Of a DNA stretch of 64,000 nucleotides, positions 39,501 to 48,598 are shown piece by piece. This DNA comes from Epiperipatus broadwayi (taxonomy: Eukaryota; Onychophora; Udeonychophora; Euonychophora; Peripatidae): contig JAQFVV010012446.1 of NCBI GenBank assembly GCA_028023455.1, forward strand, positions 2,668,001-2,732,000. Reading direction: 5' to 3'. How positions within the stretch are numbered: the stretch's first letter is position 1; every line of letters starts with the position of its first letter. The position numbers and the translations under genes were made by a program. Below the pieces are notes generated by a model. The model did not search any database. It saw nothing but the letters and a program-made list of their open reading frames with translations, and had not been told where the DNA came from.

Positions 39501-42318
39501 ACCAATTAACCTCAGAATAATTTGATTCTTACAATTGGCAAGACAAATATTTCAGCATTGCTGATATGAAATGTACATGATGGGCCTGGATTGTACTTTA
39601 AAATATATGTGTTAATATTTTTTATTGAAGAAAGAGATAATGAAAGTTAAAATACAACTCCGTTTTTAATAACAAAAATTTTGCAACGAAAAATAAAGAT
39701 CCGCTTAGTCATTGAATGTCCCATTGTGGAATTTTGTTTATTAAAAATTATAAATCTGAAACCGTAATAATTCCAGAATATTTTTAATTAAAAATTGAAT
39801 GTAACACGTTGGAAATATCTATTAGAAAGACTAGTGCAACGTGACTGTTTTGATAAAAAACAGGCTAACAAATTCAAGCCTATTATTCAACCAATGAACA
39901 GAGTTTTATCTATGTGTTTAATTACAAGACATATAAAATTTTGCTTCATGTATTTAGAGAAACAAAAATTCACATTTTCAGTTCTTTCCATTTTTCAATG
40001 TTTACTAAAATGGCACTAGTTTTAATGCAGTTATCCACTGCTTATATAAATATATGTCGGTACCAATAAGTCTGGCACTTGTTGCCGTGGCTTCTCGGAT
40101 ATATATAATTTTGCCAGACTAAAAATATATATTAATTCAATAATACATCTCTTACCCTCTCTTTTTAAACTATTCACATCTTGCTGGAAATTTAGATATT
40201 AAATGTTAGTATTGGATAATTTGTTTGAATATTTATTTCAAATTGCTTTTCAAATAATTAAAATAATGAATATTCATTAATTGTAAATAAATCTATATAT
40301 ATATTTATGTGTCACAGCATCGGCCGGGAAGCGAACCCGCTAACCCGGGACAACTGCTTTGTAAGGCAACTGTGTTGACCTCTCGATCACCAATGCGTGA
40401 CATAAATCTATATTATTTTGAGAAGTAATATATATATATATCCACTAACAATCACATAGAAAATTTCCTCTGCTTCATCATGAGTTTTTGGATTTAAAAA
40501 AAAAAAACATTAATAATTATAAAAACAAAATATATTTTATATTTATTAATAAAAATATGGAAAATGTAAAAATAAGCTTTCAAAATAATCTAAAACTTAT
40601 CTTTTATCTTTTTAAATGTAATATAAAAAAAAAAAAAAATCCCATCCCATTGTGCAAATTGTTCTGATTAAAACAGACATCTAATAACAAAATGAAAATA
40701 TAGATTCATTATTATTAAAAAATAAACCATTAAACAGTTTTAAAATGAAACAAATGAGTGACTAATGTACTGTAAGATCAATCTAGAATAATTGTAAACA
40801 AAGTGGAAAAGGAGGCTCCATTCATGGTCATGTCCACAATTAAATATAAACAATTGGCATCTATTGTCTATATATTTACAATAAATGTTGATTATTATAT
40901 TAAATATTTATTTTATTACAGCATTTTTGTAATAAAAAAGTTAAAATATGTTTGTTAAGTTATTTCTCTTATATTAAATATAAATGAACATTAATTTTAA
41001 TAATTCCTAAATAGTATTTACAATATCTTCTGCATTAATATTTAAACTTTTTTTTAAATGTAATATTAGCATTTTTATAACCAAAAAATACTAAAACTTT
41101 GTCAATTGTTTTCCTGCACATTTTCCCAATATTTTGCAACATTTAACCACAAAAGTTTTTTCCCTTATAAGATTTTTACTAACTTTTTATAATAATATTT
41201 ATGCTAACAGTACTATATGTCTTTTAAAAAGTTAATGTTTTTTTTTTTTAATTTCAGTTTCTATTTTTGTTACTTTTGTATAAGCTGTACTATGGAAGTT
41301 GTCAACCATATTTGTTTTAATTATCCATTTCAGGGGCCTCAACTATGTTTATATTTACTTTTTCAAAAATATTTTACCGAACTTGTGTTATTTATTAAAA
41401 TTAAATAATATTAAGAAAATGAATTATAAGTTACTATTACCTTTGAAAAATATTACTAAATGGCTTATAAATTCCATTTCACGACATATAGTTAATAATT
41501 TTTTTTATATATAAGATAGCACGTGAATGTAAACATGTTGCAAACATTGTTGTCATTATTTGGCGACTTTTTATTATGTTTAGTGTAATAATTATTTATG
41601 AGCTTTTACTTTACTTGCTTTTTTGTAGAAATAATTAAAATTTGGGATCTTCCAATGACAGAAGAAATAAAAAGCACAGAGGAACTGCTAGACAATGCAT
41701 CGATTCCTATTTAGCAGAATTTATATTGTACCGGTTGCATAAAGATGAAGATGTATTTGTGGCTGCGATACATGCTATTAAGGATTTCTGTCCATCAATA
41801 TGAACCTACATTTGTAACATACCCACATTTTATTAATTATACTATATTGTTTTTTTTTAAATGTGTATCTAATATTAAATTTTTAAAATGTTCAGTAAAT
41901 TGTAACTCATGCTAAACTACAGTCAGTCGTGAAAATTTGAAAGGCCCTCATAATTTTATCATGATTAAAGGCCATAATATCATTAGCCAGTTTAATGGTA
42001 TTGTAGTTGTATATAATTGAATGGTTCAAAAAAATATCCTGTAATCTTAGTCTGAACGATAAAAATGTTTTATAGAATTTCTTCTGCATTATTCTGAAAA
42101 CCACTCTCCAGTTGATATATTTATCCCTTTCTCCACCTCTATGCTTATTTTTTTTTCTTCTATTTTTAATTTATAATTATAAATTTTTATTTCTTTTTGT
42201 AGGTTTTTTTGCTTACAAGCTATTTAGAAGCTTATGGGATAAAGAGAAAAAGAAAGAAGAAAAGAAGAAAATGAAACAAGACCGTAAATTAAAAGAAGAA
42301 AAGAAAAAGAAAAAATAA
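18502..42318 (+). CDS. 78-aa single-pass membrane protein with a lysine-rich tail, two exons
   Basis: Exon 1 (18502-18622) encodes 40 residues plus one base. It starts at ATG in good context (ttATGG) and ends at a consensus donor (g|gtaagt). Exon 2 (42203-42318) follows a pyrimidine-rich acceptor (ttctttttgtag). Splicing is phase 1, makes a Gly codon, and gives a 78-residue product ending in TAA. The N-terminus is polar (MEGQANTTDSPVLEPSSP). One hydrophobic segment (about residues 24-47) spans the junction, and a highly charged Lys/Glu tail follows (KLFRSLWDKEKKKEEKKKMK and onward). The layout of one membrane helix plus a basic coiled tail, at this size, recalls SMIM15-like small integral membrane proteins, but residue similarity is weak and I do not assign a name. 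The 23.6-kb intron is filled with transposons. Extra small exons cannot be excluded. Confidence 0.7.
19290..20425 (-). pseudogene. Degraded Ty3/gypsy-type LTR retrotransposon fragment
   Basis: On the minus strand an E-T-G-S-A motif followed by ISIVS lies at about 20390-20413, the position of the retropepsin active site, where Asp is expected in place of Glu. About 190 bp downstream, HINLLGCKWFNHLGF (near 20221-20180) fits the end of a gypsy protease. Further downstream (19872-19579 and 19569-19303) the open frames include RHIDK and RHPPIY, weakly like the end of a gypsy integrase. Reverse transcriptase and RNase H are absent, so a large internal deletion is likely. The two minus-strand frames of 97 and 88 aa belong to this remnant. 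The protease call is moderate, the integrase call weak. Confidence 0.45.
21271..21368 (-). mobile_element. tRNA-derived SINE (subfamily b), minus strand
   Basis: Reverse orientation: tgtcatagtatcagccggga at its left is the mirrored 3' signature, and accaccaatgcttgacaa at its right is the mirrored head. It is flanked by a 13-bp target duplication, tttatggtgtttt, at 21248-21260 and 21369-21381, which shows retrotransposition. Confidence 0.9.
21750..22500 (-). pseudogene. RTE-type LINE reverse transcriptase fragment, degraded
   Basis: On the minus strand 22475-22284 encodes a thumb-like region with YGMKISIEKT, IQIDINDN and FTCLDSWLSENGR, the usual RTE order (KTK, I.ING, YLGSWI). About 300 bp further on, RIGHIIRRKNSLMKNVLKGK (near 22030-21965) matches the conserved GH-(I/V)-R-(R/H) block of the same family. 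Frameshifts and stops separate the blocks. It lies in the long intron of the 78-aa gene. Confidence 0.7.
22800..23090. repeat. Dispersed repeat family H, copy
   Basis: It contains tttgcaagattctgtgat (near 22842) and gattctgagacgtcattgca (near 23003), then cagtcactttttcattag. These blocks recur in the same order at 60040-60260, and the right end recurs at 14446-14520. No coding capacity. Confidence 0.6.
23100..25220. other. Geneless intronic stretch
   Basis: AT-rich sequence with T and A runs and a C run near 24925-24933. I see no gene and no clear repeat. Confidence 0.5.
25221..25668. mobile_element. Head-to-head inverted pair of family P SINEs
   Basis: The left arm (minus orientation) starts at tatattggactatttccaac and runs through cggcctgatcagtgacagaa and gattgaaccggggaccttta. 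The right arm mirrors it: aagattccaggttcaattcc, actatcactagtcagacc, then the AT-rich tail to about 25668. The pol III heads meet near 25465 (cctagttggttagtg) and both 3' tails point outward, as in the Penelope/SINE pair at 7776-9294. Confidence 0.8.
25690..26105 (+). pseudogene. RTE-type LINE 3' end, best preserved copy
   Basis: An open frame to the TGA at 26088-26090 encodes the C-terminus of an RTE endonuclease/reverse transcriptase: LPVLTYGSETWTLSRRA, then MERCK, VREQTGVTDLIEKIKRLKW, GHIARRDDNRWT and WIPRD, ending LQWIDNG. The apparent start at 25701 is TTG inside the family's conserved region, so this is a 5'-truncated insertion. The copy lacks the block between MER and VREQ that carries the second basic motif. 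After the stop it has a short tgatgatgac repeat, typical of RTE 3' ends. Confidence 0.85.
26512..27000. repeat. About 200-bp tandem duplication plus inverted segment
   Basis: Two direct units begin at about 26512 and 26712. They share cttcaaaactgcaattgatg / ttcaaaactgtaattgataa, then catttatatatatatg and tatatataatttct. The second unit has gacagtttcgaccgtcaagc, like the family B arms. It is followed by a palindrome at 26870-27000 (ctttcagcattactttacca mirrored by aatctggcaaataaagagat). No coding capacity. Confidence 0.65.
27353..27457 (+). mobile_element. tRNA-derived SINE (subfamily a) with target duplication
   Basis: It starts gtcaagcgttgttagccgag and ends at gatgctatgacatatgg. The 16-bp target duplication aaaaatatggattttt is perfect at 27337-27352 and 27458-27473, so this is a recent retroposition. 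Confidence 0.95.
27640..28290. repeat. Two family E fragments in inverted orientation
   Basis: tgatgagtgctggttcagca (27687, plus orientation) and accagcattcatcagttggt (28241, minus orientation) both match the internal block of the family E palindrome (gatgaatgctggttcagtat at 37132). The intervening sequence is AT-rich. Confidence 0.5.
28704..28716. repeat. Target site duplication, left copy
   Basis: aagagtaatacct, 13 bp, repeated without change at 34989-35001 on the other side of the LINE. Confidence 0.9.
28859..31502 (+). pseudogene. LINE ORF1, Gag-like nucleic-acid binding protein, three lesions
   Basis: The ORF begins at ATG 28859 with a long Ser/Asn/Lys-rich, probably disordered N-terminus. 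A frame change near 29635, around tttggaaatg, moves the sequence into the frame that holds the middle domain (about 29640-30660). That domain ends with two zinc knuckles: CX2CX4HX4C (CFFCLQRTHLIKDC, 30250-30291) and a CX2C...HxC variant (30304-30345). A single TAA at 30661-30663 interrupts the same frame, which then continues as a polar Lys/Ser/Thr-rich region. Near 31240-31265, in an A-rich run, the frame changes again to an acidic tail (DPSDES, SSDTEDF) ending at 31502. In the family this protein binds element RNA and escorts it to chromatin. Six bases separate it from ORF2. Confidence 0.8.
31509..34730 (+). pseudogene. LINE ORF2, AP endonuclease and reverse transcriptase, two frameshifts
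   Basis: The ATG at 31509 opens an AP-like endonuclease: KIAGINIRGINS at the N-terminus, a catalytic Glu in MGETK, GDFN (31929-31940), SLIDLVY and the terminal SDHMALIL (32130-32153). A frame change near 32315-32325 leads into the linker and reverse transcriptase. Motif A is QLDVAAAFDSV (33179-33211), motif B QGSPLSALFF, and the catalytic box AYIDD is at 33482-33496, with Ile in place of the common Ala. A second frame change near 33900-33915 leads to the C-terminus with CGLCAREDETIDHIIHRC (about 34378-34431), a zinc-binding motif common in LINE ORF2 ends. The product nicks the target and primes reverse transcription there. Because all catalytic motifs survive, decay is recent or the shifts are sequence errors. 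Confidence 0.85.
34989..35001. repeat. Target site duplication, right copy
   Basis: aagagtaatacct, identical to 28704-28716. It fixes the 3' boundary of the LINE at 34988. Confidence 0.9.
35026..35073. repeat. Short tandem duplication
   Basis: tctgtaatttttggagaagg occurs twice in tandem, followed by tgat each time, differing by one G. Confidence 0.8.
35365..35545. mobile_element. Hairpin MITE
   Basis: ctcacctcaaatcttaataa and cgccctctatgaaataaata (35370-35424) are mirrored by tattccatagagggctttct and ctttacatttgaggtgaatt (35487-35537). The roughly 60-bp arms flank a short loop. No coding capacity, and no clear target duplication seen. Confidence 0.65.
35645..36015 (-). pseudogene. RTE-type LINE 3' end, minus strand
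   Basis: The reverse complement reads the same C-terminal blocks as 25690-26105: RMHVGSNKK-like, VREQTDVTDLIEKIKSLKW, GHIVRRDDNRWTIEILNWIPRDCK, then the terminal caatccattgcaggatgaag and the catcatcaaccatt 3' end. It retains the block that the 25690 copy lacks. The plus-strand open frame at 35676-36038 is its shadow. Confidence 0.85.
36850..37312. mobile_element. Foldback MITE family E, full palindromic copy
   Basis: Terminal inverted repeats: left attcattagactagagatta, then atgaataatatttctgtagt and gtaattttcactacgcca. The right end mirrors them as ggtgtagtgaaaattacatt and acagaaatattattcatta. Inner arms pair ttaaggaaggacgtaatcat..aaacatatgaccaaa with tttggtcatatgtttatgat. Length is about 460 bp. 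Other copies are at 3303-3500, 27640-28290 and 54775-55100. Confidence 0.8.
37560..38185. mobile_element. Foldback family A, composite copy
   Basis: A compact palindrome at 37575-37680 (gcaaaactctctatacgtat, gccactcagtacaagccaga and their mirrors) precedes a right half (37760-38130). That half contains aaagacaccaaaatgtatgg, a block also present in the 48.2-kb palindrome, then aaagctcctcactgtcgaag to gagagttttgcctgtttta. The outer edge gatcatgtgatgttta occurs at both ends (37712 and 38165). Confidence 0.75.
38340..38725 (+). pseudogene. RTE-type LINE 3' end, degraded
   Basis: Starts ttttaccagttcttatttgt and reads, with gaps, VREQLSISDVIERIEKLKCH, then ITRRGDSRWTIEILNWIPRD, ending near cttgcaatgtggttgaaaat. 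Frame breaks lie between the blocks. It is another 5'-truncated copy of the family seen at 25690-26105. Confidence 0.75.
38730..40286. other. Geneless intronic stretch
   Basis: AT-rich. The frames at 39254-39454 and 39795-40019 have no recognisable domain, so I do not call them genes. Confidence 0.5.
40299..40401 (-). mobile_element. tRNA-derived SINE (subfamily b) with target duplication
   Basis: Minus orientation: gtgtcacagcatcggccggg to accaatgcgtgac. A 12-bp target duplication, ataaatctatat, is perfect at 40287-40298 and 40402-40413. Confidence 0.93.
41639..41803 (+). pseudogene. Merlin-type (IS1016/ISXO2-like) transposase C-terminal fragment
   Basis: An open frame to TGA at 41801-41803 encodes RRNKKHRGTARQCIDSYLAE, then FILYRLHKDEDVFVAAIHAI and KDFCPSI. 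The R-G-T followed by (I/D)SYLAEF and a W/L-x-R block near the C-terminus is the hallmark of the ISXO2-like DDE transposase domain found in animal Merlin elements. In the intact enzyme the last catalytic residue lies in or near this region. The frame is closed upstream at 41636-41638, so only about 54 residues remain. I see no terminal inverted repeats. It lies about 400 bp before the last exon of the 78-aa gene. Confidence 0.7.
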
Positions 42319-43669
42319 TATTTTCTTACGTAAAAATTGTAAATTCGACAAGATTGAATGATCAATAGATTACTGCTTTCATTTATTTTTTAATTAGCAC
42401 TGTGATATTATCAAGTAATTTATATATATAACGTTTTTATATATAAATGCTTTTAGTGGACTAATAATTAAAAATCGAATACGGATATTTCAATTCTATC
42501 AAGCATTTAAAGAATACTGTCAAAAACGATGCAGTGGATCATTCATATTTTGAATTTAATTGCAATGGACGTAAAATATTCTCCACCAGAAGTTTATGCA
42601 TTTGGAATTAATTCAGGAATCTATAAACTAAATCACAGTGTATATTTTGCGAAGCATTCCATTTTTTTAATTTTTTTTATTTGGTCACATACATTATGGA
42701 CATAAGTACCAATTATGCTGAACCTTCACAGTTAAAGGTTGGCTTTTACATCATCGAAGATGTAAGATGTATATTTTTATTTCAGGAAAATGCAGATGCT
42801 ATGGCTACTGTTCTTCCGGCTACCACGAAGGGTTTTCCTATTTCATACAAGTTTTTAATTTTGGGAAGAGGCTTTTTTTTTTATAAAATCGCAAAGAGTT
42901 TTAATTTCATATATTTTTATTTATTTATTTATTTACATTTTTTTTTTTTTTTACAAATGTTTATTTTAAATATGAAAAGAATATTCTATTTTTATAGCTA
43001 AGCAATCCAGAGTGGGGGAACTATGTTATTTTAAATGACGAAATGTTGATATTTTGATGAACTATCAAAATTGTTTAATATTTGTTCAAATTTAGTTATG
43101 ACCTGGATGCAGGGTCTGTGTTCCACATGTAAGAAAGTTGACAAACCTATGTAATGGCGTTAATTGTTTAAAAGATTATGGGATTTGAATTATTAAACAT
43201 ATTTTATTACTAACTGTTGTGTGTTTTCTTCAAGAAGTCTGTTGTCTCCATTTTAAAAGTTTTAATTTTTATAGATTGTAATTCCCAGTTATATGTATAT
43301 AAAAAAATTGTATTGCTTTAAAAATATACTTTTTGATCCATTTTAATATGGCCATTAGTCATTCCTTTGGATAACCTTATGGCTTTTGAGTTCAAAATAG
43401 ATTAATATAAGCTTTACACCCAGTTTATGAAATGATTATATATATTTTTATTTTTTTTACTTTCCTCAATCAGTTCGTAAATCTTTGGACTATCCGCCAT
43501 TTTCCTTCAGCACTAAACCATATCAGGCATAAAAATTAATGATTTTAATTTATAAAATACAGAGTATTTGTAGTAATCATATTTCTAATGGTATACATTT
43601 TTTCTTGTGTATCTCTTGTTTCTGTAATAAAATTTGTGCCATATTCTTTCATAAGATTACATTTTAAGA

Positions 43670-43975
43670 TTTGATATGTAAATTTACAGATATCCTATCA
43701 TTTACAACTTTTTAAACACTTTATCAATATTCTTTATTTATATCAAAACTAACAGTTTCAACTATCCTGTAGTCACATCAGAGCTCTTTACAATCCTATT
43801 TCTAAAAACTCAACTATTTTAGAATAGGATTGTAAAGAGCTCTGATGATGACTGCAGGACAGTCGAAACTGTTTTGATATAAATAATGAGTATTGATATA
43901 AGAAAGTTGTAAATGATATATGTTAAAGTAGAAATCAATACATAGGAAAAGGAAGAAGTAAATTTACAGATACCA
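43670..43975. mobile_element. Palindromic MITE, family B, second copy
   Basis: Inverted arms: tcatttacaactttttaaac / gaaagttgtaaatgatat (outer), ttatatcaaaactaacagtt / aactgttttgatataaataa, and cagagctctttacaatccta / aggattgtaaagagctctga. The centre lies near 43810. It shares cagtttcaact..cctgtagt with the copy at 12695-12990. Confidence 0.85.
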
Positions 43976-44428
43976 TATCAATGTTTTAAAAATACAAGTG
44001 CAATGATTACTCTTTCATCATCATTAGTATAGTTTTTCTTACATCAAGTTTTACTTACTTTTATGGTTAAGTAATTAAATGTTTCTAGCTCTTTGAGAAA
44101 AAAATATTGTGTTGAAGAAACTTGCATCAGTAAATATTTTTGTTCTATACTTAGGATTAATTTTTTTTTTTTTAGTGAAAACTATCATCATGTTCTGATA
44201 GAGTTTTTTTGTTTTTTGTCTGTCAAGGAAAATACTAATTAAAGTCTGTTTTGCCAATATATATATATTTTCTATAAAATTTAGATTCCATTGCTTCCAG
44301 AAGATAGAGGTATATATACTTAATCCTTAAATTGCTATTCTCCTAGATTTACACTGTATGTATATATATATTACACAGAAATCAAGTCATTGTCATATGA
44401 CCTAATTTAACAACCTTGTATTACAAAT

Positions 44429-44545
44429 GTTATATATAGAGCTCACACATAAGTGCTTAGCAAGCTTTGCTGAATATCCCCAGTCTAGGGTTGAAGATAT
44501 TCTGCAAAGTTTGTTAAGAGCTTAAGTGCGAGCTCTATATATAAC
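44429..44545. repeat. 117-bp near-perfect hairpin
   Basis: gttatatatagagctcacac with aagtgcttagcaagctttgc on the left pairs with gcaaagtttgttaagagctt and gtgcgagctctatatataac on the right. Stems are about 50 bp with few mismatches, and the loop (cccagtctagggttg) is short. It is probably a small MITE. If transcribed, it would fold into a long stem-loop. Confidence 0.8.
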
Positions 44546-45165
44546 GTATATATATATTGGTATCTGAATTAGTAGCCATGCCTATAGACCAGGGATCAGC
44601 AAATTTATTCTTGAAAGGCCAGATAACAAATTAAAAAAGTCTTCCCACAATGCCTACAAGAAATTCTGTAATGTAATTGCTATGTGCAATAAGCATTTAC
44701 CGCTCATTACGAAAATATTATTTTATGGTATAATTATGTTCTAAATAGGCATTTAAAAGACATTAAATAAATAAAAATAATTATTTTGTCATCTGCATTA
44801 TTACCACTGTCATTGTTAGGAGTTCCAGATCTTCGAAATACTTCTATTTTGCTAATGCTTTCAAAATATCAAAGTGTCTAATTTTCTTTGATGGCTTAAA
44901 TTTTTTATATAAAACGAATGAGTTTGACAATTAAAATATTTAACATTTGGAAGAAAGTTGTCATTGACCAATAATCTGAGATCATCTCAGATTTTTCTAT
45001 TGCTAGAATGCATGTATGAAGGCTTTATGCAACAAAAAGCAATACACAAAATTTTCATAGAGTTCAATTTAATGTATTCTTTTAGAAAAATTACAGTTAG
45101 ATATTATAATAAAATAAATTTGCTTTTTATTATTCTAAGAATTATTTATAAAAAATTGTATAATT

Positions 45166-45280
45166 TTTTTTTTTTTTAAGTGTCATAGCATCAGCCGGGA
45201 CGCGAACCCGCAACCCGGGCAACTGCCTGCAAGTGCAAGGCAGTCGCGCTGACCTCTTGACCACCAATGCAAGACAAAAA
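45166..45280 (-). mobile_element. tRNA-derived SINE (subfamily b) with target duplication
   Basis: Minus orientation: agtgtcatagcatcagccgg to ccaccaatgcaagac. The 15-bp duplication aaaaattgtataatt is perfect at 45151-45165 and 45281-45295. It contains a CpG-rich block (gggacgcgaacccgcaaccc) that stands out from the AT-rich flanks. Confidence 0.93.
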
Positions 45281-45299
45281 AAAAATTGTATAATTATAT

Positions 45300-47792
45300 A
45301 AAAAAAATAGTAAAAACACCACCACCATAGATCACAAAAATCACAGGAGCAATATTACTTAGGGGTGAGCAACACATGATGAGACATTGGTAAATAAAAA
45401 AAGTATAAAAATTAGACTGCAAGGAAATTCAACCAAATTTGATTTAAATTAAGAAACATATTTAGGAAGATACTGAGGTGGATACCTGTTGAATTTAAAA
45501 TATATATATGAAATTAAAGCATTTGAAAGTTTATAGCGGCAAAATTTACCACAAGTAACCACTAGATCTTTGTAAAGTTTATAAAATTGTATGAAAGCTT
45601 TTAATTTTATTTTATACTTTTATGAAATTACAATTAAAATCTTTATACTTAATTTTGATATTTTCTGCCATCTGCACAAATAATTTATAATTTTTTTTAT
45701 AAAAATCATTTTTATTATCTCTTTTATAAAATGTTTCATTCATTCAACTTTAATCAATTTTTCATTTAAAAAAATATCCATTTGCATGTAGTTTTTTTAC
45801 TTTCTGATTGTGAATACTATAATCGAAAAATAACTTTTTGCTTCATTGGTTGATTATGACATTTTCATTCAAGCAGCAGTGCATCATGGGCCATTTAATT
45901 TATCTTGAAGCACGAAATATCTCGCAAGTTGCTGTCTTGACCCCTATTGTAGACTACTGTATAAAGCATATCATTACTGTTATGTTCGAAAGCATGACTA
46001 ATGTAGACTCATTTATTTGAAATATATATATTTTATAGTTGAATTACTTTTCAGTTAAGAAAATACATTTTGAAATGTCCTAAAATTAAATGAGAGTTTT
46101 GGAATTTATGAAATTAAAAGAGAAAAGATGAAGAAATGATTTCAAACATAGATCTATATTATAAAAGCACAAGTGTAGTAGAATTCATTGCAATAAAAAA
46201 AAGATGGAAGTATAACTTCACAAATATTAATATTGTTTTAGACAGGATATCTAGATTCGTTTGTCGTCCTAATAGAAGATAATAAATATAGGTAATACTG
46301 GTTTACATTTTAACAAATTCTCAGTTTGATTTAGAAATGGGGGATTTTTATAAGAGATGTACAAAATGCTTTTGGAACAAACCAAATAACATTTTAAAAT
46401 ATTGTGGGCTGTTTTAATGCGAGAATCAAAAAATAATTGAAATATGAAAATATATATAGTAAATTATAGTAGACAGGAATGAGGTGGAAATTTGTGTATA
46501 AAGTTCTACCAAGTATTTCAGACCCATATTTATTCCTTTTTGATATAAGAAAATTTAAATAGAAAGGGAAAGTTTTATAAAGAAAAATAATTTATGGTAC
46601 TTGTACTTTTTAAGCAAAAAAAAAAAAAAATGCAAATGTTTAATTTATTAAAAACAGATCAATTAAAAATATAGCTTTATTAAATAAGCAATATATCACT
46701 GCAATAGGTTGGATGGAGAGTTTGTAAATCTCTTTCAACAGCTTGCAAAGAATTTCTTTATTGTTGGATTTAGAAATAGAAATTTGTTTGGAACCTCATA
46801 AGAATTCTATTTTTTACACTATACTTTTGGGTTGAATATCTAGAAAAAGAAAATCTTGATTTAAGTAATCTTAAATCGGTGAAACTATACCTTGAATTGT
46901 TAACAAGTCCAATTTGCTTCATAGTTTTTATACGTTTTATGGAAGATAGTTTCTAATATCTGATGGAAGAATATGTAAAAGAAGAAAAAGCCACTGTGAA
47001 GTAGACATCAGTGTATCAGTAATTTTTCTCATGATAATATTTGAGTATCCAGAAGTTTATTTTAGATATAATTAGAATCTTACAAACAGATTCTGGACAA
47101 CTCTTGCGTTCATCTGCTTCGTAAATGGGATTTAATGTCCACTGATCTATACAAATATAGACAAACTTGGACCACATAGTTAATAGCTGTTGAATCTATA
47201 GCTACAGTGAAAGAATTGCAGGATATTATGAAGACAGTAGTAAATTTCCTGGTTGGAATCTCTATGGGTTCCTTTATGACATTTTGCTAATAATTAAGCT
47301 ATTTAAATAAATCTTTGCTAAATAAATGAATATTTATTTGATTTGAAAAATGTGAAAAACAGTTTTAAAAATCTTGTTTTATAAGATTGATGGAAATGAA
47401 ACCAGTAGCTTTTGCCCTGTGCAAGCTGAGTCATATAAAAATAATTTCAAACTTAATGAAACTGTTAAATTTGAGTTTCCCTGTGTGTTTGTGTTATTTT
47501 CCAACTAAGCAATTACCCATATAATTAAAATGCTTTTGGAACAAAGTTTAAAAATAGAATCTCATTAAATTACAAAACAATAACGAAGTCAATTTTTTTT
47601 TTTTTACAAGCAACAATCTTTATAGGAATTTTGTTTTTGATTTAATGATTATTTTAAACTTCTGTCCCAAAACCATTTAATTGCTTAATTTAAATATTTT
47701 TAATTGTAAAATAATACAGATTATGTATACACTAGTTTCTTAATGGTTGTGGTTATATTTTTCTAGAATGGAAAATAAATTTTTAATGCACA
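45300..47792. other. Geneless stretch
   Basis: AT-rich sequence without a supported gene. Parts of 46300-47280 are slightly less repetitive, but no frame longer than about 60 codons or paired splice sites with coding bias could be found. Confidence 0.45.
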
Positions 47793-48598
47793 CTTTTTCT
47801 CATTTACCACAGCTATGCCACTTACTGAAACTTTTAGTAATTGACAGATGCAGATGATACTGCTTAATAAGTCCTTATTCATTATTGGCCTATTCAATAT
47901 TCCTAGACTAGTTTCACAACTTATGGCTTTCATCAATAAGGAGCTTTGGATTTTGGACTAGTGTCTGGACCTTTAGACTAATGCATCTCTACCTTTCTTC
48001 TGCTAGACCTCATTAACCTTTCGTTTCATTATCAGCACAATTTGAAAAATATGTTTTCAATATAAGCCAACTTTCCTCTATAATCACAGACCTGAAACCA
48101 GTTCAATTTTTATATGTTATGGTGACCTTAGTTTTTTGACAACTATAGGCGCCTTTATCCTCTGGCATTTATGTCCTTAGTTTTTTTTAGAAAATATAGA
48201 CACCTCTATCCTTTGATCAGATATAGTTTAAATTTTCATTTTAAACTTTCTGGCCACAGGATATAGGAGCCTGTAATTGTCAAGAAACTAAGGACACCAT
48301 AATGTATAGAAACTGAATTTGATTTCAGTTCTATATAACTATACAGGCAAGTTGGCTTAGATTGAAAACATGTTTTTTCAAAGTGGGTTGATAGTGAAAC
48401 AGAAACGTAAATGATGACTGGCCGAGGAAAGATGCATTAGATCCTAAAGGTCCAGACACTGGTCCAAGGTCCAAAGCTGGAACTAGTCTCAAGATATTGG
48501 AGAGGATAGTGGTGAATAGGGATTTATTAAGCACTATAATTTACATCTGTCAATTATTAAAAATTACAATAAGCAGCATAGCTGTGATGAAAGAAAAA
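47793..48598. mobile_element. Large foldback element, family A, about 0.8-kb palindrome
   Basis: Arms of about 400 bp fold around a centre near 48200. Paired blocks include accacagctatgcc / agcatagctgtgat, taattgacagatg / catctgtcaatta, ggtgaccttagttttttgac / gtcaagaaactaaggacacc, and aatatagacacctctatcct / aggatataggagcctgta. The two arms differ by numerous substitutions, so the element is old. The minus-strand 67-aa frame is a by-product. Confidence 0.8.

Noticed and set aside
42681-43001. 106-aa open frame downstream of the last exon
   Set aside because: The first half looks slightly gene-like and has a possible cag acceptor near 42785, but the second half is low-complexity Phe/Tyr from T runs. 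No domain or compatible exon was found. It may be 3' UTR.
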